From Stagonosporopsis chrysanthemi (lineage: Eukaryota > Ascomycota > Dothideomycetes > Pleosporales > Didymellaceae): a DNA stretch of 64,000 nt. The notes beneath the pieces were generated by a model, which worked only from the letters and a program-made list of their open reading frames with translations, searched no databases and was not told the DNA's origin. The stretch lies in assembly GCA_022560025.1 (NCBI GenBank), contig JAFISE010000001.1, positions 1 to 64,000 of the forward strand, read 5' to 3'. Positions 22,951-34,357 of the stretch are shown here, in pieces; within the stretch, counting starts at the first letter, position 1, and each line of letters begins with the position of its first letter. The position numbers and the translations under genes were made by a program.

Positions 22951-23153
22951 TCCAAAACCCCTGTCTTGGGTTTCCTTCCTCTGATGTTGATCGTTGCTGG
23001 CGCAGTGCGCATGTGCACCTTGCGCTCGTGGTCGTTCCGCTTGTCGCGTCTCGGGAATCCGTGGAGCGCTCGCTCGCACCCAAGGTATCGGCAAGCAAGT
23101 AGATCGGGCTCGTGTCTGTAGTGTTTGTTGCAATCCTGATAGGTGTACAACAC
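22935..23153 (-). pseudogene. C2H2 zinc-finger gene fragment
   Basis: The minus frame contains CRYLGC followed 15 residues later by HERKVH, within a block like GFPRRDKRNDHERKVH. This is a typical fungal long-loop C2H2 finger. Upstream, YQDCNKHYRHEPDLL looks like the decayed previous finger, which lacks its first cysteine. The frame is only about 72 codons, has no convincing upstream exon, and runs into the 22-nt tandem repeat. I read it as a fragment of a C2H2 transcription-factor-like gene. A short real gene with unrecognised introns is possible. Confidence 0.5.
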
Positions 23154-23620
23154 AATCCAATAGGATCGCTCAATTGCCTAAAAGGCGGCCGCTTGCAAAA
23201 TTCGGGTGGATTAAGACCAGATCAGTGATGTCACGCTTAGATTGTGCTGGAAGTTTCATTCTCATACAGTATTATGTTTAAGGTCGCGGTTCTAGCCTCC
23301 TACTCAAATTTCGTTTCTTATCAAGCTCTTTTATTCAAGGTACGTTCACTTACTCACGAGTTAACGGCTGATACTGGGGTGGGACATACTACAGGGTGAG
23401 GAGGAAGTTGGTGGATTTTCACCACGTGAGAGGTCTTACTATCGACCAATCGCCGTTTACATGTGTGCTGTGGTCTTGAAAGTAAATATGAGTAAATGTC
23501 GAGGTGATGTAAAAGCGGTATCGACAAATGGCTTGTAACTGAGAAGAATTGAACACAACGAAGAAATAGCCATAGATAACACCTGTAGTTAATACTATCG
23601 TGCGAATCAAACCGGACACC

Positions 23621-25107
23621 CTATCCAAGGATAGATGACTTGACGAACACATCTAATCTTGATAGCCCACCGCAAGTCTCATCCTTCTTACCCGGACAGG
23701 CTTTATTACTACAATTATGACATTAGCAATGAAGTAAAATTCTTGAAATGAGAGCACAGAAATAGGGAGCAGACATACCACGAGGCCGTTCCATCAGTAG
23801 CCAGCTTTCCAGTAATTTGGTTATCGCACCAACACTCTCCTGCGTTTTCCACTCCTGCGTAACTGTATCCCAGGTTGTCACATCCCGTAATACAGTTCTG
23901 GCGCGTGTTGTTCGCCTGCCCGCCCACGACACTGATGATATTGCGCAGAATACGTGGGCTTGATTCACCGTAGCAACCCAGGCCGATCCAGGGTACGGAC
24001 GGTACGACGTACTTGTACAGGTAGGCACGGGCGACAGCGCCGCACTGAAGGGATTTGTTGCCTAGGGGTGGAACCCAGGTCAGTGTGTGGTCTTGGTTAT
24101 AGGAGAATTGTTGGGGGTCACGTACCAGTGCAGGGCTTGTTACAGTCAGATTCTGCGACGGGGGTGTTGCTCGCGGGAGACTGAATTTCATTACCGCACC
24201 AACATTCACGTCCGTTTTCGAGACCGGCATAGAGGCTTCCCGTCTTCAGACATGCGGCCTGGCAGCTTTGTGGCGTCTGGGCGGTATCAGAGGCGCCGGA
24301 GAGAGTCTTTAGGGTGCGGTTAGTCGACGGATATAAGTCCTTGTAGCAACCGACAGCCTGCCAGGTAGGTTGTATTGAGGCAGTAGGGACGTGAGAAGTA
24401 GCGCTTGTGGAGGTGGTCATGGGGGTAGAGGCGGAAGGCCATGCAGTCTGGGACCCAGCCGGCGGCAGCGTAGCTTTGGTTTGTGCTTCAAAGACATTGA
24501 AGACGCTCTTGCCACCGCAGATCTGAGCAGCGTTTCCCGCGCATGGAACGTTACAATCGGCCTGATTTGATGTCCATGAGCTGCCCACATAGGAACCGCA
24601 CCAACAGTCAGTGCCGGCTTTTACGCCGGCATATTTGTACTTGTCGGCGAAACACGCGGCTTCACACTTGTCCACCGTCAAGCTCGTGCCTCCTGCTTTT
24701 GTAGTCTTGTTGGAGAGTGTGTTGTTATCAACATAGCAGCCAAGAGCATTCCAGCCTGTCAGTACTGGGGTAGGCGTCGGAGTCGTAGGAGCCTTACTGC
24801 TCACTGGCTTTGTCGAAGTGGGAGTGACACTGCTACTCTTAATCTCGCTGGCCACCTCGACACAATATGAGAGCGGCTGCCAGTTGGTGCAGTCAGATCT
24901 CACGGAAGGATTCCAACGACTGAAGTCGGCCGCACTGATGCCGTAGCGCCAGTCACGAATTGCCTCGCAGGTTTGGCCTTCATAGTTGTCGTACCACCAG
25001 GTGCAAGTGCTGATGGTCTTGGGGTCGTACTGCATGTTCGGCTGGGCATCACCAGATACGATTGCAGCGAGGCCAAGAGCTGCCCATGAGACAAGTGTGC
25101 TTCTCAT
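23621..25107 (-). CDS. Secreted LysM and triple-WSC domain protein
   Basis: Exons are 25107-24126, 24061-23779 and 23708-23621, with introns of 64 and 70 nt, giving 450 residues. The start is the ATG of MRSTLVSW, which gives a clean signal peptide (about 1-20); the open frame extends upstream without secretory sense. A LysM-like module (about 33-84, with YGISAADFSRWNPS) is followed by a Ser/Thr/Pro linker. Three WSC modules follow at about 119-207, 249-345 and 352-445, each with the GCY, YAG and CWCG cysteine pattern. The last exon supplies CNKACPG...CGG, completing the third WSC. LysM binds chitin or related N-acetylglucosamine polymers and WSC binds glycans, so a secreted wall-binding role is likely. 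There is no transmembrane segment or GPI signal, so it is not a classical Wsc1-type stress sensor. Confidence 0.85.
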
Positions 25108-26338
25108 TGCGAGGCGCTGGTATACGAGATATTTTGATGACGATGAGAACGTTAAACGAAAGGAGAATTTGTATGAAACGAGGCCAACGAAGGCAAGTGA
25201 TAGGAGAGTCAAACCAATGTCCCAAAAAATGAATGTATGAGCGAGCTGAAGGGTGGACTTTCAGAAAGACACATGAGTGTATAGATGAAAGCATCGTGCA
25301 GCTCACGACTACACCCGCGCCAATTTCCGTCTGGCTCGGCTTGTTCCTAATCGAGCCTCTCGATCCCGGATGCATCGGCTCTACTTCGAGGCTGGGTATG
25401 TTGGTAGTGTTCTTCCCACTAGTCTAGCGTGTGCAGGGTCTCAATTACACTTCTCGCAAGGTACACAGTAGCGTCGAAATCCTTTGAGTTGTTAGTATCC
25501 CCGTCCGCAAGACCGTGCACCCGCACGCACTACTGGTAGATATGCAGGGTACAGGTGGGTCTTAGGCCACCCCTCAGTAAACGAAAACAAGCAACGGTCC
25601 GAGTTTTCTGACCCTGCCAAGCAGTGCTTAATTCGTACCTGCCCTTTGAGCGCTAATGAACGAAATGAGCCCAGTTTCTTTGATATGTTTCGCTCCTTTG
25701 CATCAGTCTCGGCCAGTGGCTGTGAGCCGAGGTTCCCTCCTTTAGGTCCGCGACACCGCACATCCCTGCACAACTCTGGCGAGTAGCTCTCGTAAGGCCA
25801 GCGTTATGTGTTGTTGGTGTGTCGTGGCGTTCTGCATTGAGAGATTCCGAGATGCATGTAAGATATTATAATATTGACCTCGTGCAGAGTCTCGCCCGGA
25901 GCAAGATCGGGACGGGATGAATTGATTAGTTGAGCTTGTGCTAGTCTACGGACTGTTATGCAAGAACCTCATAATCTGCTTGAGTATGGAGGTTTCGGTA
26001 TACGTCTTCACTTCGGCGTCTGGAGTCATAGTATACGGGGTTTGACGAGTGAGCCGCAGTCCAGGTAACACGATTCAATTTCTTAGGCGTCTATGAGGTA
26101 AAACTTGCGTCGACCGTATCGTAGTGAATAGACAGGAATACATGGTCCCAGAAACAAAATAGCTCTGTCAATTTGGTTAAGTGAGTTTGATCGCTGGAGT
26201 CGTGGAAGGTAGCGATCTACCGGCTTGGTAATTTACAGACTTCTACTACTACTTCACATTATACATGTAAATACATAGGAAATTTGCCAGTAGAAGAAGA
26301 GAAGTCTTCGAATCCCTGCTCTCTGCTCGATCATACGG
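25108..26338. other. Intergenic stretch, nothing recognised
   Basis: About 1.2 kb between the promoter side of the LysM/WSC gene and the 3' end of the next minus-strand gene. Only short overlapping frames occur, none with motifs or plausible splicing. Confidence 0.5.
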
Positions 26339-27244
26339 CTAAATTCCACAAGAAATACTGCTGATCTGGTTCCTGGTCGTCTCAATGCTGTGCATGACCC
26401 TGATGTGGTCTCTGGCAATATCATCGTTATCGTAATATTCCCCAATGGCGTTGTAGAGCTGTTGTTCAAAGTTTGAAATAAACGGTGTCGTACTTCTGAC
26501 CGTCTCATCAGGGTCAAATACCATCTGATCCCTCCCTTGAACATCGGTTCCGACCTTCTTAGTATGGTAGACACCTCCAGGTAAGACCTGCTCAAGGTGT
26601 CCAACCAGTCTGGCCGAGTGATCGACAACACGCGCTCGCTGGACTTCGTCTAGTGCAGTCCTGAGTTGCTGGATCTCGGGATGATTCGTAAGAGTGCCCA
26701 CTCTTGTGATGTAGTTCCTGACGGTCCGGCCAACGTCCTCAATCATGGTGTTGAATGCCGTGGGGCTGCCACTGGCTGGTGTTTTGTACACGCGAGCCGG
26801 AGCGTACCTGTTCTGATCCATCCGCATATCATTCAGGTTTTTAACAACAGCTCTCATGTCGAAGTCGAGGTTGGCAGGCGCTCTGGCTCTCTCCGCATTT
26901 GTGGTACCTTCGTTGACTGGGAAACGTGTCCATCGTTGGTCATCAGTAAAGACCATCCATTCTCTAAAACCGATGCAGTTGCGGTTCTCTCTTGTACGAG
27001 TTGCTGGATTATAGTCGAGGACCTCGCATTTGACCCAAACATTATCTCTACAATAAGGAGCACCAGATGGGTCGTAATTGAAGTTTGCGCATTTGAAGCC
27101 AAGGGTACGTCTGGATTCATCAGGCTCCAGCTGGTCGACGCGGTATGCGAGATAGAGGAAAACCTTCTCCCAGCCAACTCGAAGACCTCTTGCAGTAGCA
27201 CCTGCGACTAGCAAGGAACAGAATAGAGCGATCGTCAGCTTCAT
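26339..27244 (-). CDS. Secreted protein of unknown function
   Basis: A single-exon frame gives 301 residues from the ATG of MKLTIALFCSLL. The open frame continues 46 codons upstream, but this ATG gives a textbook signal peptide (about 1-19) and is preferred. The mature protein is hydrophilic, with paired cysteines in the N-terminal part (KCANFNYDP, YCRDNVWVKC, ENRNCIGF) suggesting a small disulfide-bonded module at about 50-105. A helical Arg/Glu-rich region follows, with segments such as MRAVVKNLNDM and EIQQLRTALDEVQ. No catalytic motif or repeat was recognised. It sits between two other fungal accessory genes. Secretion is well supported by the leader; function is unknown. Confidence 0.75.
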   Translation of the reverse strand: MKLTIALFCSLLVAGATARGLRVGWEKVFLYLAYRVDQLEPDESRRTLGFKCANFNYDPSGAPYCRDNVWVKCEVLDYNPATRTRENRNCIGFREWMVFTDDQRWTRFPVNEGTTNAERARAPANLDFDMRAVVKNLNDMRMDQNRYAPARVYKTPASGSPTAFNTMIEDVGRTVRNYITRVGTLTNHPEIQQLRTALDEVQRARVVDHSARLVGHLEQVLPGGVYHTKKVGTDVQGRDQMVFDPDETVRSTTPFISNFEQQLYNAIGEYYDNDDIARDHIRVMHSIETTRNQISSISCGI

Positions 27245-27837
27245 ACTCGGAAGCTTAAGATAAGAGAATAATGAGTGAAGTCTGAAGTAAAGATGTCCTT
27301 GGAAAGAGTGGCTGCGAGGGGTGATCGCGAAACTTGGTAAAGAATGACCAAGAGAAAGGTGCCCAGCTTCTGAAGCATACAAGCAGAAAATATGAGATGA
27401 AGACAGTCTCTGCGTAGTGATCCCAGACGTCGGCTAACACTAAAGCATACTTATCAAGAACTACATCCGAGGCGAGAACAAGCAGCTTCAAGGCCAGGAG
27501 TTATGGCCCGTATGCTGCTCCAAAAGGAAAGGTTCCATATGCAGGACGAAATGTGATCAGATACCCGTCCCTTGTCTAGCAAATCTCCACCTTCTATGCA
27601 GGGGCTTCACTTCGGTTATCATTGCATACGAAAAGACATGGTACAGTGTGAGTACATCTGCAGGCGGCTAGTGTTATGAACGATGCTCTGACTATCGTTT
27701 GTGAACATGTGGGATACGAGTTCAGGACCAACCCTTGAAAGTTCAGCTGATTACTTGTCAGGTTCAGGTTTAGTGGAGGAAATTATGTTGTACCTTGGAT
27801 AAAATTTAAGGCCGGCACGGCAGAGCAAACATACTAG

Positions 27838-28554
27838 CTATGTGCGTCTGGAAGGACAGTTGCAGCCATCTACATGACGGTATCCCATACGGTATCTCCA
27901 TTCTGCATCCACATCGTCGTCTGAATCTGACACCTGATAATCTGGCCATTCTTCCGGAGGGGGCGGATTGTTCCTGCGCCATTCACGCTCAATCTTCAGA
28001 AAGTTCTTGCTATTAACCTCAAAACTGGAAGGGTCGTCTACACTAATAACCTTGGTGTAGAATCTGACAGGGTCGTCACGGTAATACCACTCCTGCAATA
28101 TGTCATCCCACTCGCGCCACCAGCTTTCATGTACTGCATCATAGCCGAAATGCAAGATAGTGAGGGTGTCTAGAGCTTTGGCAAGGTACAAGCGGCGACC
28201 GTACTTGTAGTAGAACAGCTCAGAGTCTTGACATTCTACAATAAGGCGCTGTAAAAGGGGAAGCTCATCGTGACAGTAGATAAGCTCCTGAAAGTTGCAG
28301 TATACAGTGTCGATGTTGAAATTAATCCAGGAGAACTGTGGAGGTGTGCCAGTTGGAAAGCTTTTCGTGTAGAATGGCCGGAGATGGGTCCAAGCTTCAG
28401 TGCAGGAAAGCATTATCGTCGGAAGGGCCGTATGTGAGCGGCGGCGGCGGGACAGTCCTCGACCAACGGCAACTTCGCGGGGTTCCATGGCTAGTTCCCA
28501 AATTTGTTGGCGCAACTCTAAGGATAGGCGAGAGAAGAGATGGAATTCCGGCAT
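27838..28554 (-). CDS. 2EXR-domain protein
   Basis: The block FHLFSRLSLELRQQIWELAMEPREV at the N-terminus is the hallmark of the fungal 2EXR family, whose members are abundant, F-box-like in appearance and of unknown function. Starting at the ATG just before this block gives 238 residues. The same frame is open to 28749 and would add 65 residues of unrelated composition, so the shorter start is chosen. The C-terminus is acidic (DSDDDVDAEW) and ends in a small Cys pair (CNCPS). There is no signal peptide. The gene is divergent from the GH55 gene, sharing about 560 nt of upstream sequence. Confidence 0.75.
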   Translation of the reverse strand: MPEFHLFSRLSLELRQQIWELAMEPREVAVGRGLSRRRRSHTALPTIMLSCTEAWTHLRPFYTKSFPTGTPPQFSWINFNIDTVYCNFQELIYCHDELPLLQRLIVECQDSELFYYKYGRRLYLAKALDTLTILHFGYDAVHESWWREWDDILQEWYYRDDPVRFYTKVISVDDPSSFEVNSKNFLKIEREWRRNNPPPPEEWPDYQVSDSDDDVDAEWRYRMGYRHVDGCNCPSRRT

Positions 28555-29118
28555 GCTAGCAGCAGCGGCAGTACATGCCAAATTGGCGTCTTGACTTTGA
28601 TAATGCCTCGAATCTGGGGTGCTCGAGAACGCAACGCGGCAGATGTTAGACTTGAAGGAAGAAATATCAATTTTAGAAGTAAGCCTCGGTCGGTGAGCCT
28701 TACCTGTAGCAAGCATGTCTTGGCGGCAGCCTTGGCCGGCCCCCATCATGTATCTAGCGCGGCGCTCCGCCTTATCTTAGTAGGTACACCTGCCGGCTAA
28801 TCAAATAGCACAGAATTAGCGTGGGTCTGGATCGTGGCCCCTGCCAGATCGTACTGCTCCACTTCTCTGCATCGTGTAGCTGTGCAGGGGCAGCAACCCA
28901 GCTGTCAGGCGTACCAGTACCCCAGTCCTGGAATTATACACGGAATAATGGTTGTCAACGCACAGTCCAATTCAGACCGTGTCACAATACATTGGTCAAT
29001 TACTTTAACATTTATTACTTGCTTTCATCGTCTCTTCCTAACTTCCACAGCTCCAAGACGCTCTTTCACGTTCTTTCTTCGTCACTCGTTCTACGTGCTT
29101 CGGCACACGCCACTCACT
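28555..29118. promoter_or_regulatory. Divergent promoter region between the 2EXR and GH55 genes
   Basis: This 564-nt interval separates two divergently transcribed genes. On the GH55 side, 29020-29110 is strongly pyrimidine-rich (TTCATCGTCTCTTCC, CTCTTTCACG and similar runs), as is common upstream of start codons in filamentous fungi. No specific operator was recognised. Confidence 0.45.
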
Positions 29119-32100
29119 ATGTTTTTTCCTTCTTTTGGAGCGTGCCTGTTGGCCCTCCCCCTTCTAGCAAGCGGAAACACGCTGCGAAATATCTTTGTAC
29201 CACGCAACGAATCTGCCCCGCAGTCTATCAGCTCGAGTCCTTCCGACATATCGTCCTTGGTAGACGATATTGTAGAGGCATGGAAGAAGGACAACCCAGA
29301 CCTTGCAGCCTCACAACTTGAACGGATCCATAATTCGGCCAACACTGTCAAGGTCGCACTATTGAACCCGAATTCGAACCACAATAGCACTAGGAGAGAC
29401 TACAACCCCTCAGATTCGTCTCACCCGTTCAGCCACACCTCTTTTTATAGGCGACAGCTAGTCAATTCCACATTCACGAGCGGCAACTCGACGACGCTTG
29501 AGGAGGCCAGGGAGATTGTTCGTCGAGCCCAGCAAGAAGCCAACACTCGTAACCGGGAGCGCTTCGGGAACCCTCGTCTGAACAATTACTATGCGAGCTT
29601 CAGCAAACCAGCCGCACTAAAGGCTCGTGCTGATGATGCCGCCGCTATCACACCAAATGAGACCGTCAAGGCTGCAGCTGCGGTGGTTGCTGAGGCAGAT
29701 GCAGAGCAACTACACCCTGACACCTACCCTGGTCTTCCCACTGAATTGCAACAGCTCAAAGATGAGCTTCATGGTCCGCCTTCTGCTGAGTCTGGTGGAC
29801 TCAACAAGCGAGCCACAGGAGATTCTTGGTGGATGGAAAGCATTGCGCATCAAGGCAGGGTTCCGTACGGCGGGGACAGTGGATATATTGTGTTCCGCAA
29901 TGTCAAAGATTATGGTGCTGTCGGTGATGGCAAGACAGACGATACGGCAGCCATCAACAAAGCTATGACAGACGGCAAGCGGTGTGGGAAAAACTGTGGT
30001 GCTTCGACCACTAAACCGGCTATTGTTTACTTCCCTGCTGGGACTTATCTTGTCAGCTCTACCATTCCAGCTTATTACAACACACAGATGATTGGAAATG
30101 CCAACAATCTGCCTATCATCAAAGCTGCTGCCAGCTTTGTTGGATTAGGCGTCATATCATCGGATGAGTACACTGGAGGCAATCGAGGTGAAGAGCAATG
30201 GTTCATCAACCAAAATAATTTCCTTAGACAGTTGCGTAACTTCATCATCGATGTCAGAAGCGCCGACATGACTGATATTGCTGGTGTACACTGGCAGGTT
30301 GCGCAAGCCACCAGCATACAAAACGTCGTTTTCTACCAGTCTGATGCTGCCGGCAAGACACACAAGGGAATTTTTGCCGAGAACGGAAGTGGTGGCTTCA
30401 TGTCTGACCTCACTTTTATTGGAGGTGATACAGGTATTAGGTGTGGGTACGTTCGAGTTCTGGCAAGGGTACGTGATCTAACAAGACTGACTTTGTACCA
30501 CAGAAACCAGCAGTTCACTGTCCGTAATTTTGTCTTCTCTGGCTGTCGTACGGCCATTGATCTCCTCTGGGATTGGGGCTGGACATGGAAGTCTATGATC
30601 ATTTCCGGCGCCAATATCGGGTTCCGTATGACTGGCACGTTCCGAGGCGGGTCGCTCATGTTCTTGGACTCAGCAATCAGTAGCACGACTACGGGTATCT
30701 CTATCTCCACCCCCAAGGGCGCAACTTCCAACGAGATGTTCACAATCAACATCGATAATCTCAAGCTGACTAGCGTTGGTACAGCAGTCAGCCACCAGAA
30801 CGCCGGTATTACACTTGCTGGAGGTAGCAGGACAATTGATTCATGGACTCTAGGCAAGGTATACGATCAGGCTAGTCCAAAGGGTAAATTTCAGTCAGGT
30901 CCTCTCTCTTCCATTCATCCCAAGACAGCTTCGCTCATGGGAAAGAATGGATACTACGAGCGAGCCAAGCCGCAGTATGAAAACCTGGATGCTAACACCT
31001 TCATGAACGCCCGTCTTGTCGCCAAGGGCGATGGTTCCACCGATGACAGCTTTGCGCTCGCTCTGATGATATCTCTATCGACCGCTTTGGCACGGCCCCT
31101 CTATATACCCTTTGGATCTTACATCGTCACCGGAACGCTCAGAGTACCCGTGGGAGCCGTTATCGTTGGCGAGTGCTGGGCTCAAATTGTAGCGAAAGGA
31201 GCCTACTTTTCCGATGTGAACAACCCTCAAGTGCTGTTCCAGGTCGGTGAATCTGGTGATACAGGATCAGTTGAAATCCAGGATGTTATGTTCACCACGG
31301 AAGGTCCCACAGCAGGAGCAGTTCTCGTGCAATGGAATATGGCTCAAGGCTTACAAGGTTCTGCTGCCATGTGGGATAGTCATTTCCGCATTGGAGGAGC
31401 CCAGGGTTCGCGCCTGACTGCGTCCGATTGTCCCAAGCTCACTGGAAGTGTCAACAACAATTGCATTGCTGCTAGCATGATGATGCACATGACTATCACC
31501 TCTTCGGCCTATCTCGAGAACGTTTGGGCATGGGTTGCTGATCACGATATGGACTCTGGTCCCGGTCAAACCCAGATCGACATCTATTGCGCACGTGGCG
31601 TCCTGATTGAGAGTCAGGGTGGTCCTGTTTGGATGTATGGCACCGCTTCGGAGCATTCTATCTTCTACCAGTTCCAGCTCTATGGTGCGAAGGATGTCTT
31701 TATGGGCATGATTCAAACGGTACGTAACATGCGGACAGGCTGCATACCGAACATAGACTGACTTGATCTGCAATATCAGGAGAGCCCCTACTTCTTCCCC
31801 AATCCCCAAGCACCCGCACCCTTCACTGCGCAGGTAGGACAGTTCCCTGGAGATCCAGACTTCAAGGATTGCCCGACAGGTGATAGTCACTGCGCAGCTT
31901 CGTACGGGCTCATGATCAACGGTGCAACCAACGTGCACATTCTAGGCGCCGGCCTCTACAATTGGTTCCAAGCGTACATTCAGCCCTGTGTTGATGCACA
32001 AAACTGCCAGAGGCGCGTTGTTGACGTCAAGGAGAGCGGCAATATCTGGATGTACAATCTGTACACAATCGGCACAGTCGAAATGCTCAACTTAAAGGGA

Positions 32101-33514
32101 AGTGATCCTATTACAGCCAAGGACAATACAAACACGAACGAGCATCCGTTCACTTCCATCATTAATGCTTGGTTGGTAGCATCCACTGGCGAGTAAGTTT
32201 TAAATCGTGCTTACGTTTTATGTCGTCGCTAATACAAATACAAGGGGAAGAATCCCTCTCACCGAAGACGGTAATTACGATATTGACGACCTACCCGAAG
32301 TCATGACTGCAACAGACTATGCGCCTTGCAACGCAAAATTCAATACTCTGGACCAGATCAAGAATGCTGGGTCTTCGGTGCCAGCTCACTGCTTCGATTC
32401 GTACATTGCCGATGTTGAAATCCAGATTCTGAACAGTGCCCTGAACGATTACAATAATATGCTGAGCAACGGCTACGACGGCAAGTTCGATGTCTATCAG
32501 CGATACACCAAGGAGCAGGCGCCTATTTCGGTGGCTAAGTACATGGCTGGGGCACAGAAGTCTGGAAACTTCAAGTGCACTATACAACAGTACCAGCAGT
32601 GCTGCGTAAACTGCCTAAACGTCTATCAATGCCCTAACGGTTGCTCATGGGCCAAGGATTGTAAGGGCGGCACTATCGCCGTTACGATTAATTGTCCAAC
32701 CGAGATTCCAACCATCGATACGGACTTTTACACGCAGCAGCAGGAGATTACGTTCAGTGTGACCAATTCTGACGCATTCTTCTCGCAAATCAGCGAACAA
32801 TACGGTATCGCGAAGGAATGGATCTCGTTTGGGGATTACATGGTCCATCTCGCCAACTGCGCCAACGCCGGTACTCGGGTCAACGAATGCATCAAGGCCG
32901 GGTCAACGTACTGGCACGGTTTCCCCAACATTGATGCGGCCAAGCTCGTGATTCCCAACCCCAAGGATATTATCGGCGGGGCGTATGACAAGACCAAGGC
33001 ACTACTCGACTCATCGATCAGCGCGAGGAAGTACGCACCGTACGATTTCACGAGCAGCCGCAACTCAGATATTGTGGATGCGTTGGGGATGCCATCGCTC
33101 CTCATGTCAGAGGCCGTGGCTAACATGAAGAATGTAGTCGAAACAGCGAATAAGGTGCTTGAACAGGAGCGCAAAGAGCGGATCGCTGGTTTCATCACCG
33201 CCATTTTCATGATCATTCCGTTTGTGGGCGAGGCAGCTGGCGCGCTGGGCGGCGCCACGATGCGCTCAATCATCCTCATGGCTGGTGAACTGGGCAACGT
33301 GGGGTACACTGTGTATTCTCTTGTGGAGAACCCGTCAGATGCGTTGGGTACAATTTTCGGATTCCTCATGGGCGGCGGCGTGTCGAGGCAGCCATTCCGC
33401 GATGCGGCGGCGGCGAGGAGGGGATTCAGTGACACCGACTTTGCGAAGTTACCCCCGAGACTCAAGACGGATCTGGGCACTATTTCATCGCTGAGGCAAG
33501 CGTGCTTGAAGTAA
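29119..33514 (+). CDS. Secreted GH55-type beta-1,3-glucanase with a long C-terminal extension
   Basis: Exons are 29119-30446, 30504-31719, 31780-32192 and 32245-33514, giving 1,408 residues. The start ATG begins MFFPSFGACLLALPLLASG, a signal peptide. Two pectate-lyase-3-like beta-helix halves mark family GH55. The first is at about 235-500 with VKDYGAVGDGKTDDTAAIN; the second starts near 604 with LVAKGDGSTDDSFA. GH55 enzymes cleave beta-1,3-glucan and are usually about 750-800 residues. This one adds an N-terminal linker of about 115 residues, a Cys-rich patch (CCVNCLNVYQCPNGC) and a domain from about 1150 containing FMIIPFVGEAAGALGG and MAGELGNVGYTVY. That last domain resembles one I recall at the C-terminus of some fungal GH18 and GH55 proteins. 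Intron 1 (57 nt) is in frame and stop-free, so its retention would still give a full protein. Confidence 0.85.
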
Positions 33515-34357
33515 GAGATCAGTGAGTGCAGTGGGAGTGGGCTGCGAGCCCAGAGCAGATCAGATGAAGAGTCATGCTATTGCACATACCCTGTTTGTGT
33601 AGATTTGTTCCGTTTGTATATAATGCCTGCAGCAATGTTTAGAACTCCCCCAAAGTCGAGTACGCTAGGCTGTAGGTTACGTCTGATTAGTTCAATGGTG
33701 GTGGTTGGCCAATCCGGAGCGGCCCCCAACGTAGTCTACTAGACGAAGGTGGGTCACCATAACCCTGCAAGCACCTATAATGAGATACTGCAGTTGGATG
33801 CTTGTATTTGAAAAGGCTGACATGTTTTTGTGCCATGTTCAAGGTACTTGGGTGCTCTGTTGGCAGGCTGTTGAGAATGGCGTTGTGCAGTGGATTCCAA
33901 TTCCTGCACACGTACTCGAACTTCAGTGGCTATCCATCTCGATTTAACAGAAGTGAGGGTGGATCTATAGGCAGCACCTACTTTCAATGTTGTCCGCTGT
34001 ATCCGGACTGGTACACTACCAGTGCGTTTGCTCTTCGGCTAGTCTCGGGGTGGTCTACACAATTTGACAGTCACCAGTGGTGGACAGATAGATTGCAAGT
34101 ATCTGTGTGAGCCCATGTGCTTCCTATCGTAGGACCTGACTGGAATCGGACATGGCTGGAACCAATGGTTACAGTACAGGAGTTGGTGGAGGCAAGAGAG
34201 CCATGTCAAGCACGATTAATGAGACCGAAGGATTACAAGGACACATTTGCAAGAATCATCAGGAGGGTATGAGTGCGTTCTCTCATAACTAAACGGTGCT
34301 GAGTTGATGAATCTTTTATAACTATGTTCTATAAAAACACCAGTTCCAAAACCGCTA
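33515..34357. other. Intergenic stretch with a relic of a small repeat
   Basis: It lies between the convergent 3' ends of the GH55 and glycosyltransferase genes. Positions 33644-33735 share a block with the MITE-like element at 37942-38099 (see its own entry). A 102-codon frame at 33802-34110 has no family features and is not called. Confidence 0.5.
33644..33735. repeat. Degenerate partial copy of the 37942-38099 MITE-like element
   Basis: CCCCCAAAGTCGAGTACGCTAGGCTGTAG here matches CCCCCAAGTCGGGTACGCTAGGCTATG at 37963-37989. It is followed in both by a TGATTRG block and, further on, by GGCCAATCCGGAGCGGCCCC against AGCCAATCAGGAGCAGCCCTT. The terminal inverted repeats are not recognisable here. 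Confidence 0.6.

Noticed and set aside
28834..29118. Upstream extension of the GH55 frame by 95 codons
   Set aside because: The added part has no protein character, and the ATG at 29119 begins a clear signal peptide after a pyrimidine-rich leader.
33802..34110. 102-codon plus-strand frame
   Set aside because: No motif, signal or splice support, and it lies in the 3' flanks of two genes.
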